Shown here: one piece after another, positions 1-7,935 of the stretch
Layout of the letters: each line of letters starts with the position of its first letter
Position numbering within the stretch: the first letter of the stretch is position 1
Source of the DNA: Bradyrhizobium sp. 138
GTDB lineage: Bacteria > Pseudomonadota > Alphaproteobacteria > Rhizobiales > Xanthobacteraceae
DNA length: 64,000 nt
Assembly: GCF_023074075.1 (NCBI RefSeq)
Contig: NZ_JADPKT010000007.1
Location: 124,001-188,000, forward strand
Direction of reading: 5' to 3'
Notes under the pieces: model-generated
What the model saw: only the letters and a program-made list of their open reading frames with translations
What the model was told of the DNA's origin: nothing
The model's database searches: none
Position numbers and translations under genes: made by a program

Positions 1-22
1 TGATGCTATCGAGCGACATCAT
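1..22 (-). CDS. Start of an unidentified gene, cut by the window edge
   Basis: Only the first seven codons are visible, reading leftward from two adjacent ATG codons (20-22 and 17-19). An AGAGGGGG Shine-Dalgarno-like tract lies at about 28-35, at normal spacing. No product can be named. It would be read in the same direction as rplM-rpsI but lies beyond their terminator, so it is probably a separate transcription unit. The call rests on the ribosome binding site and start codon only. Confidence 0.4.
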
Positions 23-178
23 GTCGGCCCCCTCTAGATATAGCAGTTACGCGACCGGCCCAGCCGGTTTGCGCGCCCTTCCGAATGCGACGCTAGGTCG
101 GCCGGGTTCCATTCAGGTTTTCGCGCGCGCCTAAGTTTTCGGGAAACACGCCATCAATTTGCGTACAAACGAACAGCA

Positions 179-206
179 AAAAGGGCGCTGAAATCAGCGC
201 CCTTTT
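179..206 (-). terminator. Rho-independent terminator of rplM-rpsI
   Basis: Perfect 12-bp stem (179-190 with 195-206) with a 4-base AAAT loop, flanked by A/T runs. It lies about 45 bases past the rpsI stop on the minus strand and most likely ends the ribosomal protein transcript. The A/T-rich stem ends make it plausible in both orientations. Confidence 0.8.
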
Positions 207-250
207 GCATCTCATTGAAGCCGCTTTCGCGGCGAATGCGACCGAAGCGA

Positions 251-730
251 TTAACGCTTCGAGAACTGGAAGGACCGGCGGGCCTTGGCCTTGCCGTACT
301 TCTTGCGCTCGACCACGCGCGAGTCGCGGGTCAGGAAGCCGCCCTTCTTGAGCACGGAGCGCAGCTCCGGCTCGAAATAGGTCAGCGCCTTGGAGATGCC
401 GTGACGGACCGCACCGGCCTGGCCGGACAGGCCACCGCCGGCAACCGTGCAGATCACGTCGTACTGGCCGGAACGCGCGGCCACGGAGAACGGCTGCTCG
501 ATCATCATGCGCAGCACGGGACGGGCGAAATAGACCTCGACCTCGCGCGAGTTGACGGTGACCTTGCCGGCGCCCGGCTTGATCCACACGCGGGCGACCG
601 CGTCCTTGCGCTTGCCGGTGGCATAGGCGCGGTTGAACTTGTCGACCTTCTTCTCGTGCTTGGGCGCGTCGGGCGCCGCCGCCGTCTTGAGCTGCGAGAG
701 CTGGTCGAGCGACTGGATGGATTCGGCCAT
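251..730 (-). CDS. rpsI: 30S ribosomal protein S9
   Basis: Component of the small ribosomal subunit head that contacts P-site tRNA through its C-terminal tail. The 159-residue protein has a variable N-terminal extension of about 30 residues, then the S9 core beginning at [14 protein letters not shown]. It ends with the family's basic tail, [11 protein letters not shown], whose terminal arginine reaches the P site. It follows rplM with a one-base gap, the usual rplM-rpsI operon order in bacteria. A strong hairpin terminator follows the stop codon. Identification is secure from the core and tail motifs. Confidence 0.97.
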   Translation of the reverse strand: MAESIQSLDQLSQLKTAAAPDAPKHEKKVDKFNRAYATGKRKDAVARVWIKPGAGKVTVNSREVEVYFARPVLRMMIEQPFSVAARSGQYDVICTVAGGGLSGQAGAVRHGISKALTYFEPELRSVLKKGGFLTRDSRVVERKKYGKAKARRSFQFSKR

Positions 731-731
731 G

Positions 732-1196
732 TTATGCGGCCCTCGTGTTCTTGCGGTTCAACTTGGCGATGTCGATCTTCTCGGGCTGCTGCGCCTCGTG
801 CGGATGATCGGCCCCGCCATAGACACGCAAATTGCCCATCTGCACGCGGCCGAGCGGGCCACGCGGGATCATGCGCTCGACGGCCTTCTCGAGCACGCGC
901 TCGGGATGCTTGCCTTCGAGGATCTGGCGCGCGGTGCGCTCCTTGACGTGGCCGACATAGCCGGTGTGCTTGTAATAGGTCTTCTGCTCGCGCTTGCGAC
1001 CGGTGAGGACCGCATGCTGCGCGTTGATGATGATGACGTTGTCGCCGCAATCAACGTGCGGGGTGTAGGTCGGGAGGTGCTTGCCGCGCAGGCGCATGGC
1101 GACGATGGTGGCGAGACGGCCGACGACCAGACCCTTGGCGTCGATCAGCACCCACTTCTTCGTCACCTCAGCCGGCTTTGCCGAAAAGGTTTTCAT
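732..1196 (-). CDS. rplM: 50S ribosomal protein L13
   Basis: Large-subunit protein that binds 23S rRNA early in assembly. The 154-residue product begins [11 protein letters not shown] and carries L13 signatures, including the [12 protein letters not shown] region and the [15 protein letters not shown] segment. An upstream in-frame start would add 13 residues not normally found in the family, so the ATG at 1196 is preferred. It is the first gene of the rplM-rpsI operon. The roughly 160 bases upstream hold no other gene and presumably contain the promoter. Confidence 0.96.
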   Translation of the reverse strand: MKTFSAKPAEVTKKWVLIDAKGLVVGRLATIVAMRLRGKHLPTYTPHVDCGDNVIIINAQHAVLTGRKREQKTYYKHTGYVGHVKERTARQILEGKHPERVLEKAVERMIPRGPLGRVQMGNLRVYGGADHPHEAQQPEKIDIAKLNRKNTRAA

Positions 1197-1354
1197 GTCA
1201 GAGTTTCCGTGGACGGGGAGCATCGGCGCGAACACCGCACCGGACTGCGCGGCTTTCTAGAGAAGAGAGGCGCTACGGTCAATGCCAACAGATGGAATTT
1301 ATATTCGCAATATCAATAGCTTAAAAATATGGTGCGATATTACCTGCAAAAAGC

Positions 1355-1783
1355 TCAAATAGTTGGAATGGAATAGGTCGAGGTGACATGAGCGATCGGA
1401 TCGGGCGAGGTGCCGGACAACAGCTTCACCTCCCCCACCGCCAGCCGCTTGCCGAGCTTGAGCAGCCGCGCCTCTGCCAGCACGTCCTGGCCGGGCTGGC
1501 CCTTGCGCAGGAAGTTGATGTTGAGATTGGTGGTCACGGCGAGCCCGATCGGCCCGATTGCGGACAGGAGCACCACGTACATGGCGAAATCGGCGAGCGC
1601 CATCAGCGTCGGGCCGGACACGGTTCCGCCCGGCCGCAGCATCCTTTCGCTGTAGCGCTGGCGCAGAAGGCAGGTCTGGCCGTCCGCGCTTTCAATTGTA
1701 ATGTCGTCGCCGCTGAAGGCCTGGGGAAACTCGTGACGGAGGAATTTCTCCAGCTCCGCCACGCTCATTTTCGCTGATGCCAT
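1355..1783 (-). CDS. PaaI-family hotdog thioesterase
   Basis: A 142-residue single hotdog-fold protein of the PaaI/acyl-CoA thioesterase family, expected to hydrolyse an acyl- or aryl-CoA in the cytoplasm. The motif region around GGTVSGPTLMALADFAMY matches the family helix that carries the catalytic acidic residue and substrate pocket. The ATG at 1783, preceded by a GGTGGGGA tract, is preferred over an in-frame GTG four codons upstream. It is divergent from the enoyl-CoA hydratase gene, so both may serve acyl-CoA turnover. The substrate cannot be told from sequence. Confidence 0.8.
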   Translation of the reverse strand: MASAKMSVAELEKFLRHEFPQAFSGDDITIESADGQTCLLRQRYSERMLRPGGTVSGPTLMALADFAMYVVLLSAIGPIGLAVTTNLNINFLRKGQPGQDVLAEARLLKLGKRLAVGEVKLLSGTSPDPIAHVTSTYSIPTI

Positions 1784-1868
1784 GCTGTTCCCCACCCTCG
1801 CTTCACGTCCCCTGTTACATTAAGTTATCTGCGTCATCCAAATGCAATAATCCAACGGAAACGCTTCG

Positions 1869-2693
1869 ATGTCCGGCCAGGCCGCCCGCGCCCCCTCCCC
1901 GCAACCACCGATCCTGCTGCGCGAGACCGCAGGCCCCATCGCCATCCTCACGCTCAACCGACCGGCCGCGCGCAACAGTCTGTCGGAAGCGATGATTGCA
2001 AGCCTGCATGCCGAGCTCAATGAGATCCGCGACGACAAGGCGGTCCGCGGCGTCGTGATTGCGGCCAACGGCCCCGCCTTCTCCGCCGGCCATGACATGA
2101 AGGAGCTCACCGCGCGCCGCACCGATCCCGATCGCGGCCGTGCCTTCTTCGCCGAGATGATGACCGCCTGCAGCGCGATGATGCAGGCGATCGTGCACCT
2201 GCCAAAGCCGGTGGTTGCTGCCGTCCAGGGCATCGCGACCGCAGCCGGCTGCCAGTTAGTCGCAAGCTGTGATCTTGCGATCGCATCGGAGGACGCGAAG
2301 TTCGCCACACCGGGCGTCGACATCGGCCTGTTCTGCTCGACCCCGATGGTGGCGCTCTCGCGCAACGTTCCGCGCAAGCAGGCGATGGAGATGCTGCTGA
2401 CCGGCGAGCCTGTCACGGCCGAGCGAGCCCGCGAAATCGGCCTCATCAACCGCGTGGTGCCCGCCGGCACCGAACTCGGTGCCGCGATCGAGCTCGCGCA
2501 GCAGGTCGCGCTGAAATCCGCCTACACCGTCAAGCTCGGCAAGGAGGCGTTCTATCGCCAGGCCGAGATGAGCCTTGCGGACGCCTATCGTTATGCGGCC
2601 GAGGTGATGACCGAGAACATGATGGCGCGCGACGCCGAGGAAGGCATCGGCGCGTTCATCGAGAAGCGCACGCCGACATGGCGGGATGAGTAG
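1869..2693 (+). CDS. Enoyl-CoA hydratase/isomerase family protein
   Basis: A 274-residue crotonase-fold protein. The oxyanion-hole segment SAGHDMKEL lies near residue 76, and the second segment (QGIATAAGCQL, about residue 121) supplies the other backbone amide. The sequence GVDIGLFCSTP is typical of the enoyl-CoA hydratase-related subgroup. It probably hydrates or isomerises an enoyl-CoA in fatty acid or aromatic degradation. The neighbours, a divergent thioesterase and a downstream CoA-binding protein, fit acyl-CoA metabolism. An inverted repeat follows the stop. The exact substrate is unknown. Confidence 0.85.
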   Translation: MSGQAARAPSPQPPILLRETAGPIAILTLNRPAARNSLSEAMIASLHAELNEIRDDKAVRGVVIAANGPAFSAGHDMKELTARRTDPDRGRAFFAEMMTACSAMMQAIVHLPKPVVAAVQGIATAAGCQLVASCDLAIASEDAKFATPGVDIGLFCSTPMVALSRNVPRKQAMEMLLTGEPVTAERAREIGLINRVVPAGTELGAAIELAQQVALKSAYTVKLGKEAFYRQAEMSLADAYRYAAEVMTENMMARDAEEGIGAFIEKRTPTWRDE

Positions 2694-2700
2694 TTAACTC

Positions 2701-2800
2701 CTCATCCTGAGGAGCCGCGGAACGCGGCGTCTCGAAGGATAGAGGCCCGACTGTGGCTTCATGGTTCGAGACGCGCGTGCCGCGCTCCTCACCATGAGGG
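2701..2800. repeat. Intergenic inverted repeat, group B copy 1
   Basis: The arms begin CTCATCCTGAGG and end near CCATGAGGG. Both contain a gene-distal TCTCGAAGGAT or GGTTCGAGAC element, so the unit can fold into a long imperfect hairpin. Two related copies are seen near 42.7 kb and 59.9 kb. It lies between co-oriented genes and could act as a transcript end or simply as a dispersed palindromic repeat. Confidence 0.75.
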
Positions 2801-2816
2801 TCCGAGAAAGAACAAG

Positions 2817-3401
2817 ATGAACCACGACGCCTATCCCGACAATTACATCCGCGGCATCCTCAACAGCGTGAAGTCGATCGCGATGGTCGGCGCCTCGCCG
2901 GTCAATGTACGGCCGAGCTATTTTGCGTTCAAATATCTGGCGCAGCGCGGCTACGACATGATCCCGGTCAACCCCGGCCATGTCGGCAAAGAGCTGCTCG
3001 GAAAGCCTTTCGTCGCCTCGCTCGCAGATATCGACCGTCCCATCGACATGATCGACATCTTTCGCAATTCCAGCCACATCATGCCTGTCGTCGAGGAGGC
3101 GCTCACGCTCGATCCGCTGCCGAAGGTGATCTGGATGCAGCTCGGGGCACGTGATGACGCCGCGGCGGCGAAGGCGGAATCGGTCGGTATCAAGGTGGTG
3201 ATGAACCGCTGCCCCAAGATCGAATATGGCCGCCTGTCGTCCGAAATTTCCTGGATGGGCGTGAACTCGCGCACGCTCAGCTCCAAGCGGGCGCCGGCAC
3301 CGACGCAAGGCATGCGCCTCTCCCTCAATCGGATGAGCGTCGGCGGTGGCGACACTGCCGCCTCCGATCGCGCCGCCAAAAACAAGACTGAGCAAAGCTG
3401 A
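2817..3401 (+). CDS. CoA-binding domain protein (YccU-like)
   Basis: A 194-residue protein with a Rossmann-type CoA-binding domain. The SIAMVGASPV glycine motif sits near residue 21, followed by GYDMIPVNPG, which is the standard pattern of the succinyl-CoA synthetase-alpha-like CoA-binding family. About 45 C-terminal residues are polar and low in complexity, unlike the compact 140-residue relatives. Function in this family is not established; binding of CoA or a related nucleotide is expected. It lies between acyl-CoA and sulfur amino acid genes. Confidence 0.8.
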   Translation: MNHDAYPDNYIRGILNSVKSIAMVGASPVNVRPSYFAFKYLAQRGYDMIPVNPGHVGKELLGKPFVASLADIDRPIDMIDIFRNSSHIMPVVEEALTLDPLPKVIWMQLGARDDAAAAKAESVGIKVVMNRCPKIEYGRLSSEISWMGVNSRTLSSKRAPAPTQGMRLSLNRMSVGGGDTAASDRAAKNKTEQS

Positions 3402-3549
3402 CGCAAGCGCGAAGGATTCGTTTCGCGAACGCGACAATGCGTAGCACGATCATGCCCAAATGGCATTGATGTGAAGCGGCGCCTTGACGGCGAGCACCGC
3501 GCCCATCAGCATGCCGCGCGATTTCAGACCAAGAGCACAGGACGCCTCA

Positions 3550-4830
3550 ATGAGCGATCGCCTTCCGGGATTTTCAACCCTCGCCGTGCATGCCGGTGCG
3601 CAGCCCGACCCCACCACCGGCGCGCGCGCGACTCCGATCTATCAAACGACCTCGTTCGTCTTCAACGACGCGGATCACGCCGCCTCGCTGTTCGGCCTGC
3701 AGGCATTCGGCAACATCTATACCCGCATCGGCAATCCCACCAACGCGGTGCTGGAAGAGCGCGTTGCCGCGCTCGAAGGCGGCACGGCCGCGCTTGCGGT
3801 GGCCTCGGGCCATGCCGCGCAGGTCGTGATATTGCAGCAACTGCTCCAGCCCGGCGACGAGTTCATCGCAGCGCGAAAACTCTATGGCGGCTCGATCAAC
3901 CAGTTCACGCATGCCTTCAAAAGCTTCGGCTGGAATGTGGTGTGGGCCGACCCCGACGACATCGCAAGCTTCGAGCGCGCGGTGACGCCGCGCACGAAGG
4001 CGATCTTCATCGAGTCGATCGCCAACCCTGCCGGCAGCATCACCGACATCGAGGCGATCTCGACGGTGGCGCGCAAGGCGGGCGTGCCGCTGATCGTCGA
4101 CAACACGCTGGCCTCGCCCTATCTGATCCGCCCGATCGACCACGGCGCCGACATCGTCGTGCACTCGCTGACGAAATTTCTGGGCGGCCACGGCAATTCG
4201 CTCGGCGGCATCATTGTCGATGCCGGCACCTTCGACTGGTCGACGGGCGGCAAATACCCGATGCTGTCGGAGCCGCGGCCCGAATATCACGGCATCCGCC
4301 TGCAGGAGACGTTTGGCAATTTCGCCTTCGCGATCGCCTGCCGCGTGCTCGGCCTGCGCGACCTCGGTCCTGCACTGTCACCATTCAACGCCTTCATGAT
4401 CCTGACCGGCATCGAGACGCTGCCGCTGCGCATGCAGAAGCACTGCGACAACGCCAAGGCCGTCGCCGAATTCCTCGCCGGACATCCGGCGGTGGCCTCG
4501 GTGAGCTATGCCGGCCTGCCGAGCGACAAGTACCACCAGCTCGCGCGCAAATACGCGCCGAAGGGCGCGGGCGCCGTGTTCACCTTCAGCCTGAAGGGCG
4601 GCTATGACGCCGGCGTTAATTTGGTGTCGAAGCTGCAGCTGTTTTCGCACCTCGCCAATGTCGGCGACACCCGCTCGCTCGTGATCCACCCCGCCTCGAC
4701 CACGCACAGCCAGCTCGACGACGCCGCCAAGGTGAAGTCCGGTGCCGGCCCCGACGTGGTGCGGCTCTCGATCGGCATCGAGGACAAGGAAGATCTGATC
4801 GCGGATCTGGAACAGGCGCTGGGCGCGTAG
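3550..4830 (+). CDS. O-acetylhomoserine aminocarboxypropyltransferase
   Basis: A pyridoxal-phosphate enzyme of the Cys/Met metabolism family, 426 residues. It is expected to make homocysteine from O-acetylhomoserine and sulfide. The start MSDRLPGFSTLAVHAGAQPDP and the PLP-lysine motif HSLTKFLGGHGNS are those of O-acetylhomoserine sulfhydrylases (MetY), which are longer than cystathionine synthases. A start at 3484 would add 22 atypical residues, so 3550 is chosen. O-succinylhomoserine use (MetZ type) cannot be excluded. Confidence 0.88.
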   Translation: MSDRLPGFSTLAVHAGAQPDPTTGARATPIYQTTSFVFNDADHAASLFGLQAFGNIYTRIGNPTNAVLEERVAALEGGTAALAVASGHAAQVVILQQLLQPGDEFIAARKLYGGSINQFTHAFKSFGWNVVWADPDDIASFERAVTPRTKAIFIESIANPAGSITDIEAISTVARKAGVPLIVDNTLASPYLIRPIDHGADIVVHSLTKFLGGHGNSLGGIIVDAGTFDWSTGGKYPMLSEPRPEYHGIRLQETFGNFAFAIACRVLGLRDLGPALSPFNAFMILTGIETLPLRMQKHCDNAKAVAEFLAGHPAVASVSYAGLPSDKYHQLARKYAPKGAGAVFTFSLKGGYDAGVNLVSKLQLFSHLANVGDTRSLVIHPASTTHSQLDDAAKVKSGAGPDVVRLSIGIEDKEDLIADLEQALGA

Positions 4831-4837
4831 TTGGCAG

Positions 4838-4915
4838 TCATTCCGGGATGGTCCGAAGGACCAGACCCGGAATCTCGAGATTCCGGGTTAGGTGCTTCGC
4901 ACCGCCCCGGAATGA
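4838..4915. repeat. Intergenic palindromic repeat TCATTCCGGG...CCCGGAATGA
   Basis: Outer arms TCATTCCGGG and CCCGGAATGA are complementary and enclose an inner hairpin pair (CCCGGAATCT with AGATTCCGGG, and GGTCC/GGACC). Such units are common in Bradyrhizobium intergenic spacers. It follows the sulfhydrylase stop at once and may serve as its transcript end. Confidence 0.7.
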
Positions 4916-4925
4916 CCGGCCCCAG

Positions 4926-4943
4926 TTAACAGTCATTAACCAT
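4926..4943 (+). promoter_or_regulatory. Candidate CtrA-type site (TTAAC...TTAACCAT)
   Basis: Two TTAAC half-sites six bases apart, the second extended to TTAACCAT. TTAACCAT is a known alphaproteobacterial CtrA half-site. It lies 51 bases upstream of the small secreted protein gene. The six-base spacing differs from the classic seven-base spacing, so the call is tentative. Confidence 0.4.
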
Positions 4944-4993
4944 ATCTGCCGCATAGATCGTCGTTGGATCGCCCCTTTGATTCGGAGCCGACG

Positions 4994-5332
4994 ATGTTGC
5001 GCTGGATGGTGCCTGCCCTTGCGGCCATGCTGACGGTCTCGGCTGCCGTTGCCGCCGACTTGCCGGCCACACCGAAGCGGCGCGCCGTCGCGCCGGACCC
5101 GCCGAAGGTCTATGTCGAAACCGATCCGGATGCGTTGATCTCGCCGGCCTATGGCATCGGCAGCTACATTCGCAACCTGCCGGGCACACCGCTGCTGCCG
5201 GGCTCCCACACGTTGCCGGGCTACTACGGCCGCCCCTGGAGCTACGATTATCAGGGCGCGTATTACGGCGGGAAGCAGGTCGATTATTTCTGGCGCCTGC
5301 CCTACGCGTGCGGCATCTACGGCTATTGCTGA
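4994..5332 (+). CDS. Small secreted Tyr/Gly-rich protein
   Basis: A 112-residue protein of unknown function. It starts with a clear Sec signal peptide (hydrophobic stretch to about residue 20, AVAA cleavage region), then a short Pro/Arg/Lys-rich linker. The tail is rich in Tyr, Gly, Trp and Pro and contains two cysteines near the end (YACGIYGYC). It should be periplasmic or surface-exposed. The start at 4994 is used because the signal peptide begins there; a start at 4964 would put ten polar residues in front. TTAAC-type boxes lie upstream. Confidence 0.7.
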   Translation: MLRWMVPALAAMLTVSAAVAADLPATPKRRAVAPDPPKVYVETDPDALISPAYGIGSYIRNLPGTPLLPGSHTLPGYYGRPWSYDYQGAYYGGKQVDYFWRLPYACGIYGYC

Positions 5333-5355
5333 TCTGATCAGCCGGCTGATGGTGA

Positions 5356-6438
5356 TCAGCCGGCCTGACCGACCGGAACCACGCGCGGCTGCGCGTGCGT
5401 CTGCTGACGCGCAGCAAGCCGCTCGACCTGAACCACAGCAAGCGTCAAGACCACGATCGCGACTGCCTGGTGCGACAGCGCGAGATCAATCGGCACCTGG
5501 TTGAGCAGCGTCAGAATGCCGAGCACCGCCTGCAGACCCACCGCGGCGAGCAGCCACAGCGCCCCGCCCGCTGCTGCGCCTGCGCGCGCGCGCACCGCGT
5601 CGATCGCGTGCAGCAGCGCCAGCACGAACAGCGCATAGGCGGTCATGCGGTGCTCGAACTGCACCGTCAGGACATTGTCGAACATGTTGCGCCACCACGG
5701 CGTCTCGAACCACAGCCGCTCGGCCGACGGGATAAACGCGCCGTCGATCTGCGGCCAGGTGTTGTAGGCGCGCCCGGCGCGCAGACCCGCGACCAGCGCA
5801 CCGAAATAGATCTGCACGAACGTCAGGACGAGCAGCAGCGCGCTCGTGAACCGCAGCCGCGCTGATGCAGCGATCTGCGGCCGCTGCTTGAGCCGCCGCA
5901 CCGTCCAGACGATGCCGGCGAAGATCAGCAGCGCGAGCAGCAGATGCGTCGCCAGCCGATATTGCGAGACCTCGACCCGTTCCGTGAGGCCCGAGGCGAC
6001 CATCCACCAGCCGACCGCGCCCTGAAGACCGCCAAGCGCGAACAGCAGCCACAGCCGGCGCTTCAATTCGCCCGACAGGCCGCCACGCCATAGGAAGAAC
6101 AGGAACGGCAGGAGATAGGCGACGCCGATGAAGCGGCCGAGCAACCGGTGGCTCCACTCCCACCAGAAGATCTGCTTGAACTCGGACAGGCTCATGCCCG
6201 TATTGAGCTCGCGATATTGCGGGATCTTCTTGTAGGCCTCGAACGCCTCGGTCCACTGCGCCTCCGACAGCGGCGGCACGCTGCCCGTGACCGGCTTCCA
6301 TTCGACGATCGAGAGGCCGGATTCCGTCAGCCGCGTCGCGCCGCCCACCAGCACCATCAACGCAATCAGCGCGGCGACGGTGATCAGCCACCAGCGCACG
6401 GCACGATGCGGGTTGTTTGGAACGGGATTCGTCGCCAT
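5356..6438 (-). CDS. ctaA: Heme A synthase (COX15/CtaA)
   Basis: Inner-membrane enzyme that oxidises the C8 methyl of heme O to give heme A for aa3-type cytochrome oxidase. The 360-residue protein has about eight transmembrane segments. It carries the heme-ligand histidine regions of the COX15 family: [16 protein letters not shown] near residue 27, EWSHRLLGR near 93, and a second-half FEHRMTAY segment. The alphaproteobacterial type 2 enzyme is close to this length. It is convergent with the small secreted protein gene. The downstream spacer contains a repeated GATCAGCCGGC element. Confidence 0.94.
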   Translation of the reverse strand: MATNPVPNNPHRAVRWWLITVAALIALMVLVGGATRLTESGLSIVEWKPVTGSVPPLSEAQWTEAFEAYKKIPQYRELNTGMSLSEFKQIFWWEWSHRLLGRFIGVAYLLPFLFFLWRGGLSGELKRRLWLLFALGGLQGAVGWWMVASGLTERVEVSQYRLATHLLLALLIFAGIVWTVRRLKQRPQIAASARLRFTSALLLVLTFVQIYFGALVAGLRAGRAYNTWPQIDGAFIPSAERLWFETPWWRNMFDNVLTVQFEHRMTAYALFVLALLHAIDAVRARAGAAAGGALWLLAAVGLQAVLGILTLLNQVPIDLALSHQAVAIVVLTLAVVQVERLAARQQTHAQPRVVPVGQAG

Positions 6439-6534
6439 TTCAGGAGCTAAAACCAGGGCTTGAACCGGATTGCGTGCCCCTTATAGTCCCCCGCTCCCGC
6501 AGCGCAAGTTACGCGAAAGCCGCTAAGCCCAGCC

Positions 6535-6756
6535 ATGACGATCCGCACCCGCAAGTTCCTCGGCGCCATCCTGCTCCTGGTGCTGGCCACGGTCTGGGCC
6601 CTGCTCGGCATGGCCGCGGCGCAGATGCCCTGGATTGCCGAATCCGGCTGGCGGCAGGCGATCTATTACGTCGTGGTCGGCATGGGCTGGGTGCTGCCGG
6701 CGATGCCGATCGTGAGCTGGATGCAGCGGCCCGACCGCGCCAAATCCAGTTCGTAG
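6535..6756 (+). CDS. DUF2842 small membrane protein
   Basis: A 73-residue protein with two predicted transmembrane helices (about residues 9-28 and 43-62) joined by a short loop with AESGWRQAIYY. The sequence matches the DUF2842 family of Hyphomicrobiales, which has no known function. It is divergent from the heme A synthase gene and ends six bases before the convergent deacetylase-like gene. Inner-membrane location is expected. Confidence 0.75.
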   Translation: MTIRTRKFLGAILLLVLATVWALLGMAAAQMPWIAESGWRQAIYYVVVGMGWVLPAMPIVSWMQRPDRAKSSS

Positions 6757-6761
6757 CGTCT

Positions 6762-7805
6762 CTAGCTCGCAGCGCTGCCGGTCGGTTTCACCGGTGCAAA
6801 AGCAACACCCGACACCAGCACGCGCAACATGCGCAGCGAGCGCACGCGACCGTCCCAGGCGATCCGCGGCAGTGCGCGCAGATTGGTCCGCCCCTCCGCA
6901 TCCACGATGCCCGGGATCGTCGACACCGCGCTGGCAAAGCCGGCCTCCTCCGCCATGACGACATGGCTGCGCCGGAACGAGGTGCGATCACCGAACGGAA
7001 AGGCAAGATGGCGGATCTCGCGCCTGAAAGCCGCTTCGGCGACCGCCTTGCCCATCGTCATCTCGCGCAGCGCGGCGGCGTCCTTCATGTTGGCGAGGAT
7101 CGGATAGTTCACGGTGCCGCTGCCGATCGTGACGAGCGGGTCCGCCGCCAGCTTCGCCAGATCCTCCCAATCCATCGACGCCTGCCGCGAGAGCGCGGCG
7201 AGGTCGATCCGATAGCGCGTGCAGAGGTCGGCGATCGCCGCCGACAGATCGGCCGGCGGCAGCGTCTGCAGCCAGCTCTCGAGATGCGAAAACAGCGCCC
7301 GCTTCCCGGCAACATCAATGACTGTGAAGCGCTGCTCCTTCTCCCCCATCATCAGGCTGATACGGCTCTCGCGCGCGATCACCTGCTCGAGTCCGAGCCA
7401 CCAGGCCTGTCCGACGCCGTCGGGAAAGGCGGTGGGCACGTAGATGGTGAAGGGCACGGCGTGATGCGTCAGCACCGGGTAAGCAAAATCGATCAGATCC
7501 TTGTTGGCACCGTCGAAGGTGAGTGCCACGAAGCGTCGCTGCTCCGGCAACGTCACCGCACGCCGGCAGACCTCGTCCATGCCGAGAAAATCGTATTTCC
7601 AGCGCTTGAGCGCGCGAATGGCGCGGTCGAGAAACTGTGGCGTGATCTCATGCGCGCGCAGCGGCTGAAACCCGCCGCGCTGCCGCGGGCGCACCCGCGC
7701 AAAGCGCAGGATGGCGCCGGCACCGCGGCTGCCTAGCGCGGCCCGGCCGGTGAACCAGGTCAGCTCGAGGCGCAGCCGTTCCAGCCATCTGTCGTCGGAT
7801 GCCAA
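6762..7805 (-). CDS. Polysaccharide deacetylase-like protein, metal site lost
   Basis: A 347-residue protein with the NodB-homology fold. It shows the first motif region (FVALTFDGANKD, about residues 92-103), the second (TIGSGTVNYP, about 226-235) and the FPFGD motif near 270. Active family members have TFDDG and H-T-x-x-H-P. Here the second aspartate and both metal-binding histidines are replaced (Gly at 230, Tyr at 234). It may therefore be a pseudoenzyme, perhaps a polysaccharide-binding partner. The start is TTG at 7805, preceded by an AAGGGTGGG tract; an in-frame stop lies not far upstream and no ATG is available nearby. It is divergent from the acetyltransferase gene in the exopolysaccharide locus. 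Confidence 0.82.
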   Translation of the reverse strand: MASDDRWLERLRLELTWFTGRAALGSRGAGAILRFARVRPRQRGGFQPLRAHEITPQFLDRAIRALKRWKYDFLGMDEVCRRAVTLPEQRRFVALTFDGANKDLIDFAYPVLTHHAVPFTIYVPTAFPDGVGQAWWLGLEQVIARESRISLMMGEKEQRFTVIDVAGKRALFSHLESWLQTLPPADLSAAIADLCTRYRIDLAALSRQASMDWEDLAKLAADPLVTIGSGTVNYPILANMKDAAALREMTMGKAVAEAAFRREIRHLAFPFGDRTSFRRSHVVMAEEAGFASAVSTIPGIVDAEGRTNLRALPRIAWDGRVRSLRMLRVLVSGVAFAPVKPTGSAAS

Positions 7806-7935
7806 TATCCCACCCTTCGCGCCCGCCGGCGCCTGTTCCCTCTCCCATTGTCCTTACCCTTTGTTGACATTTCTTTGCAAAGGTCGGCCACAGGCCGATT
7901 GACGTATATTTCTGTTTTCTCGACAGGTTTCGCGA

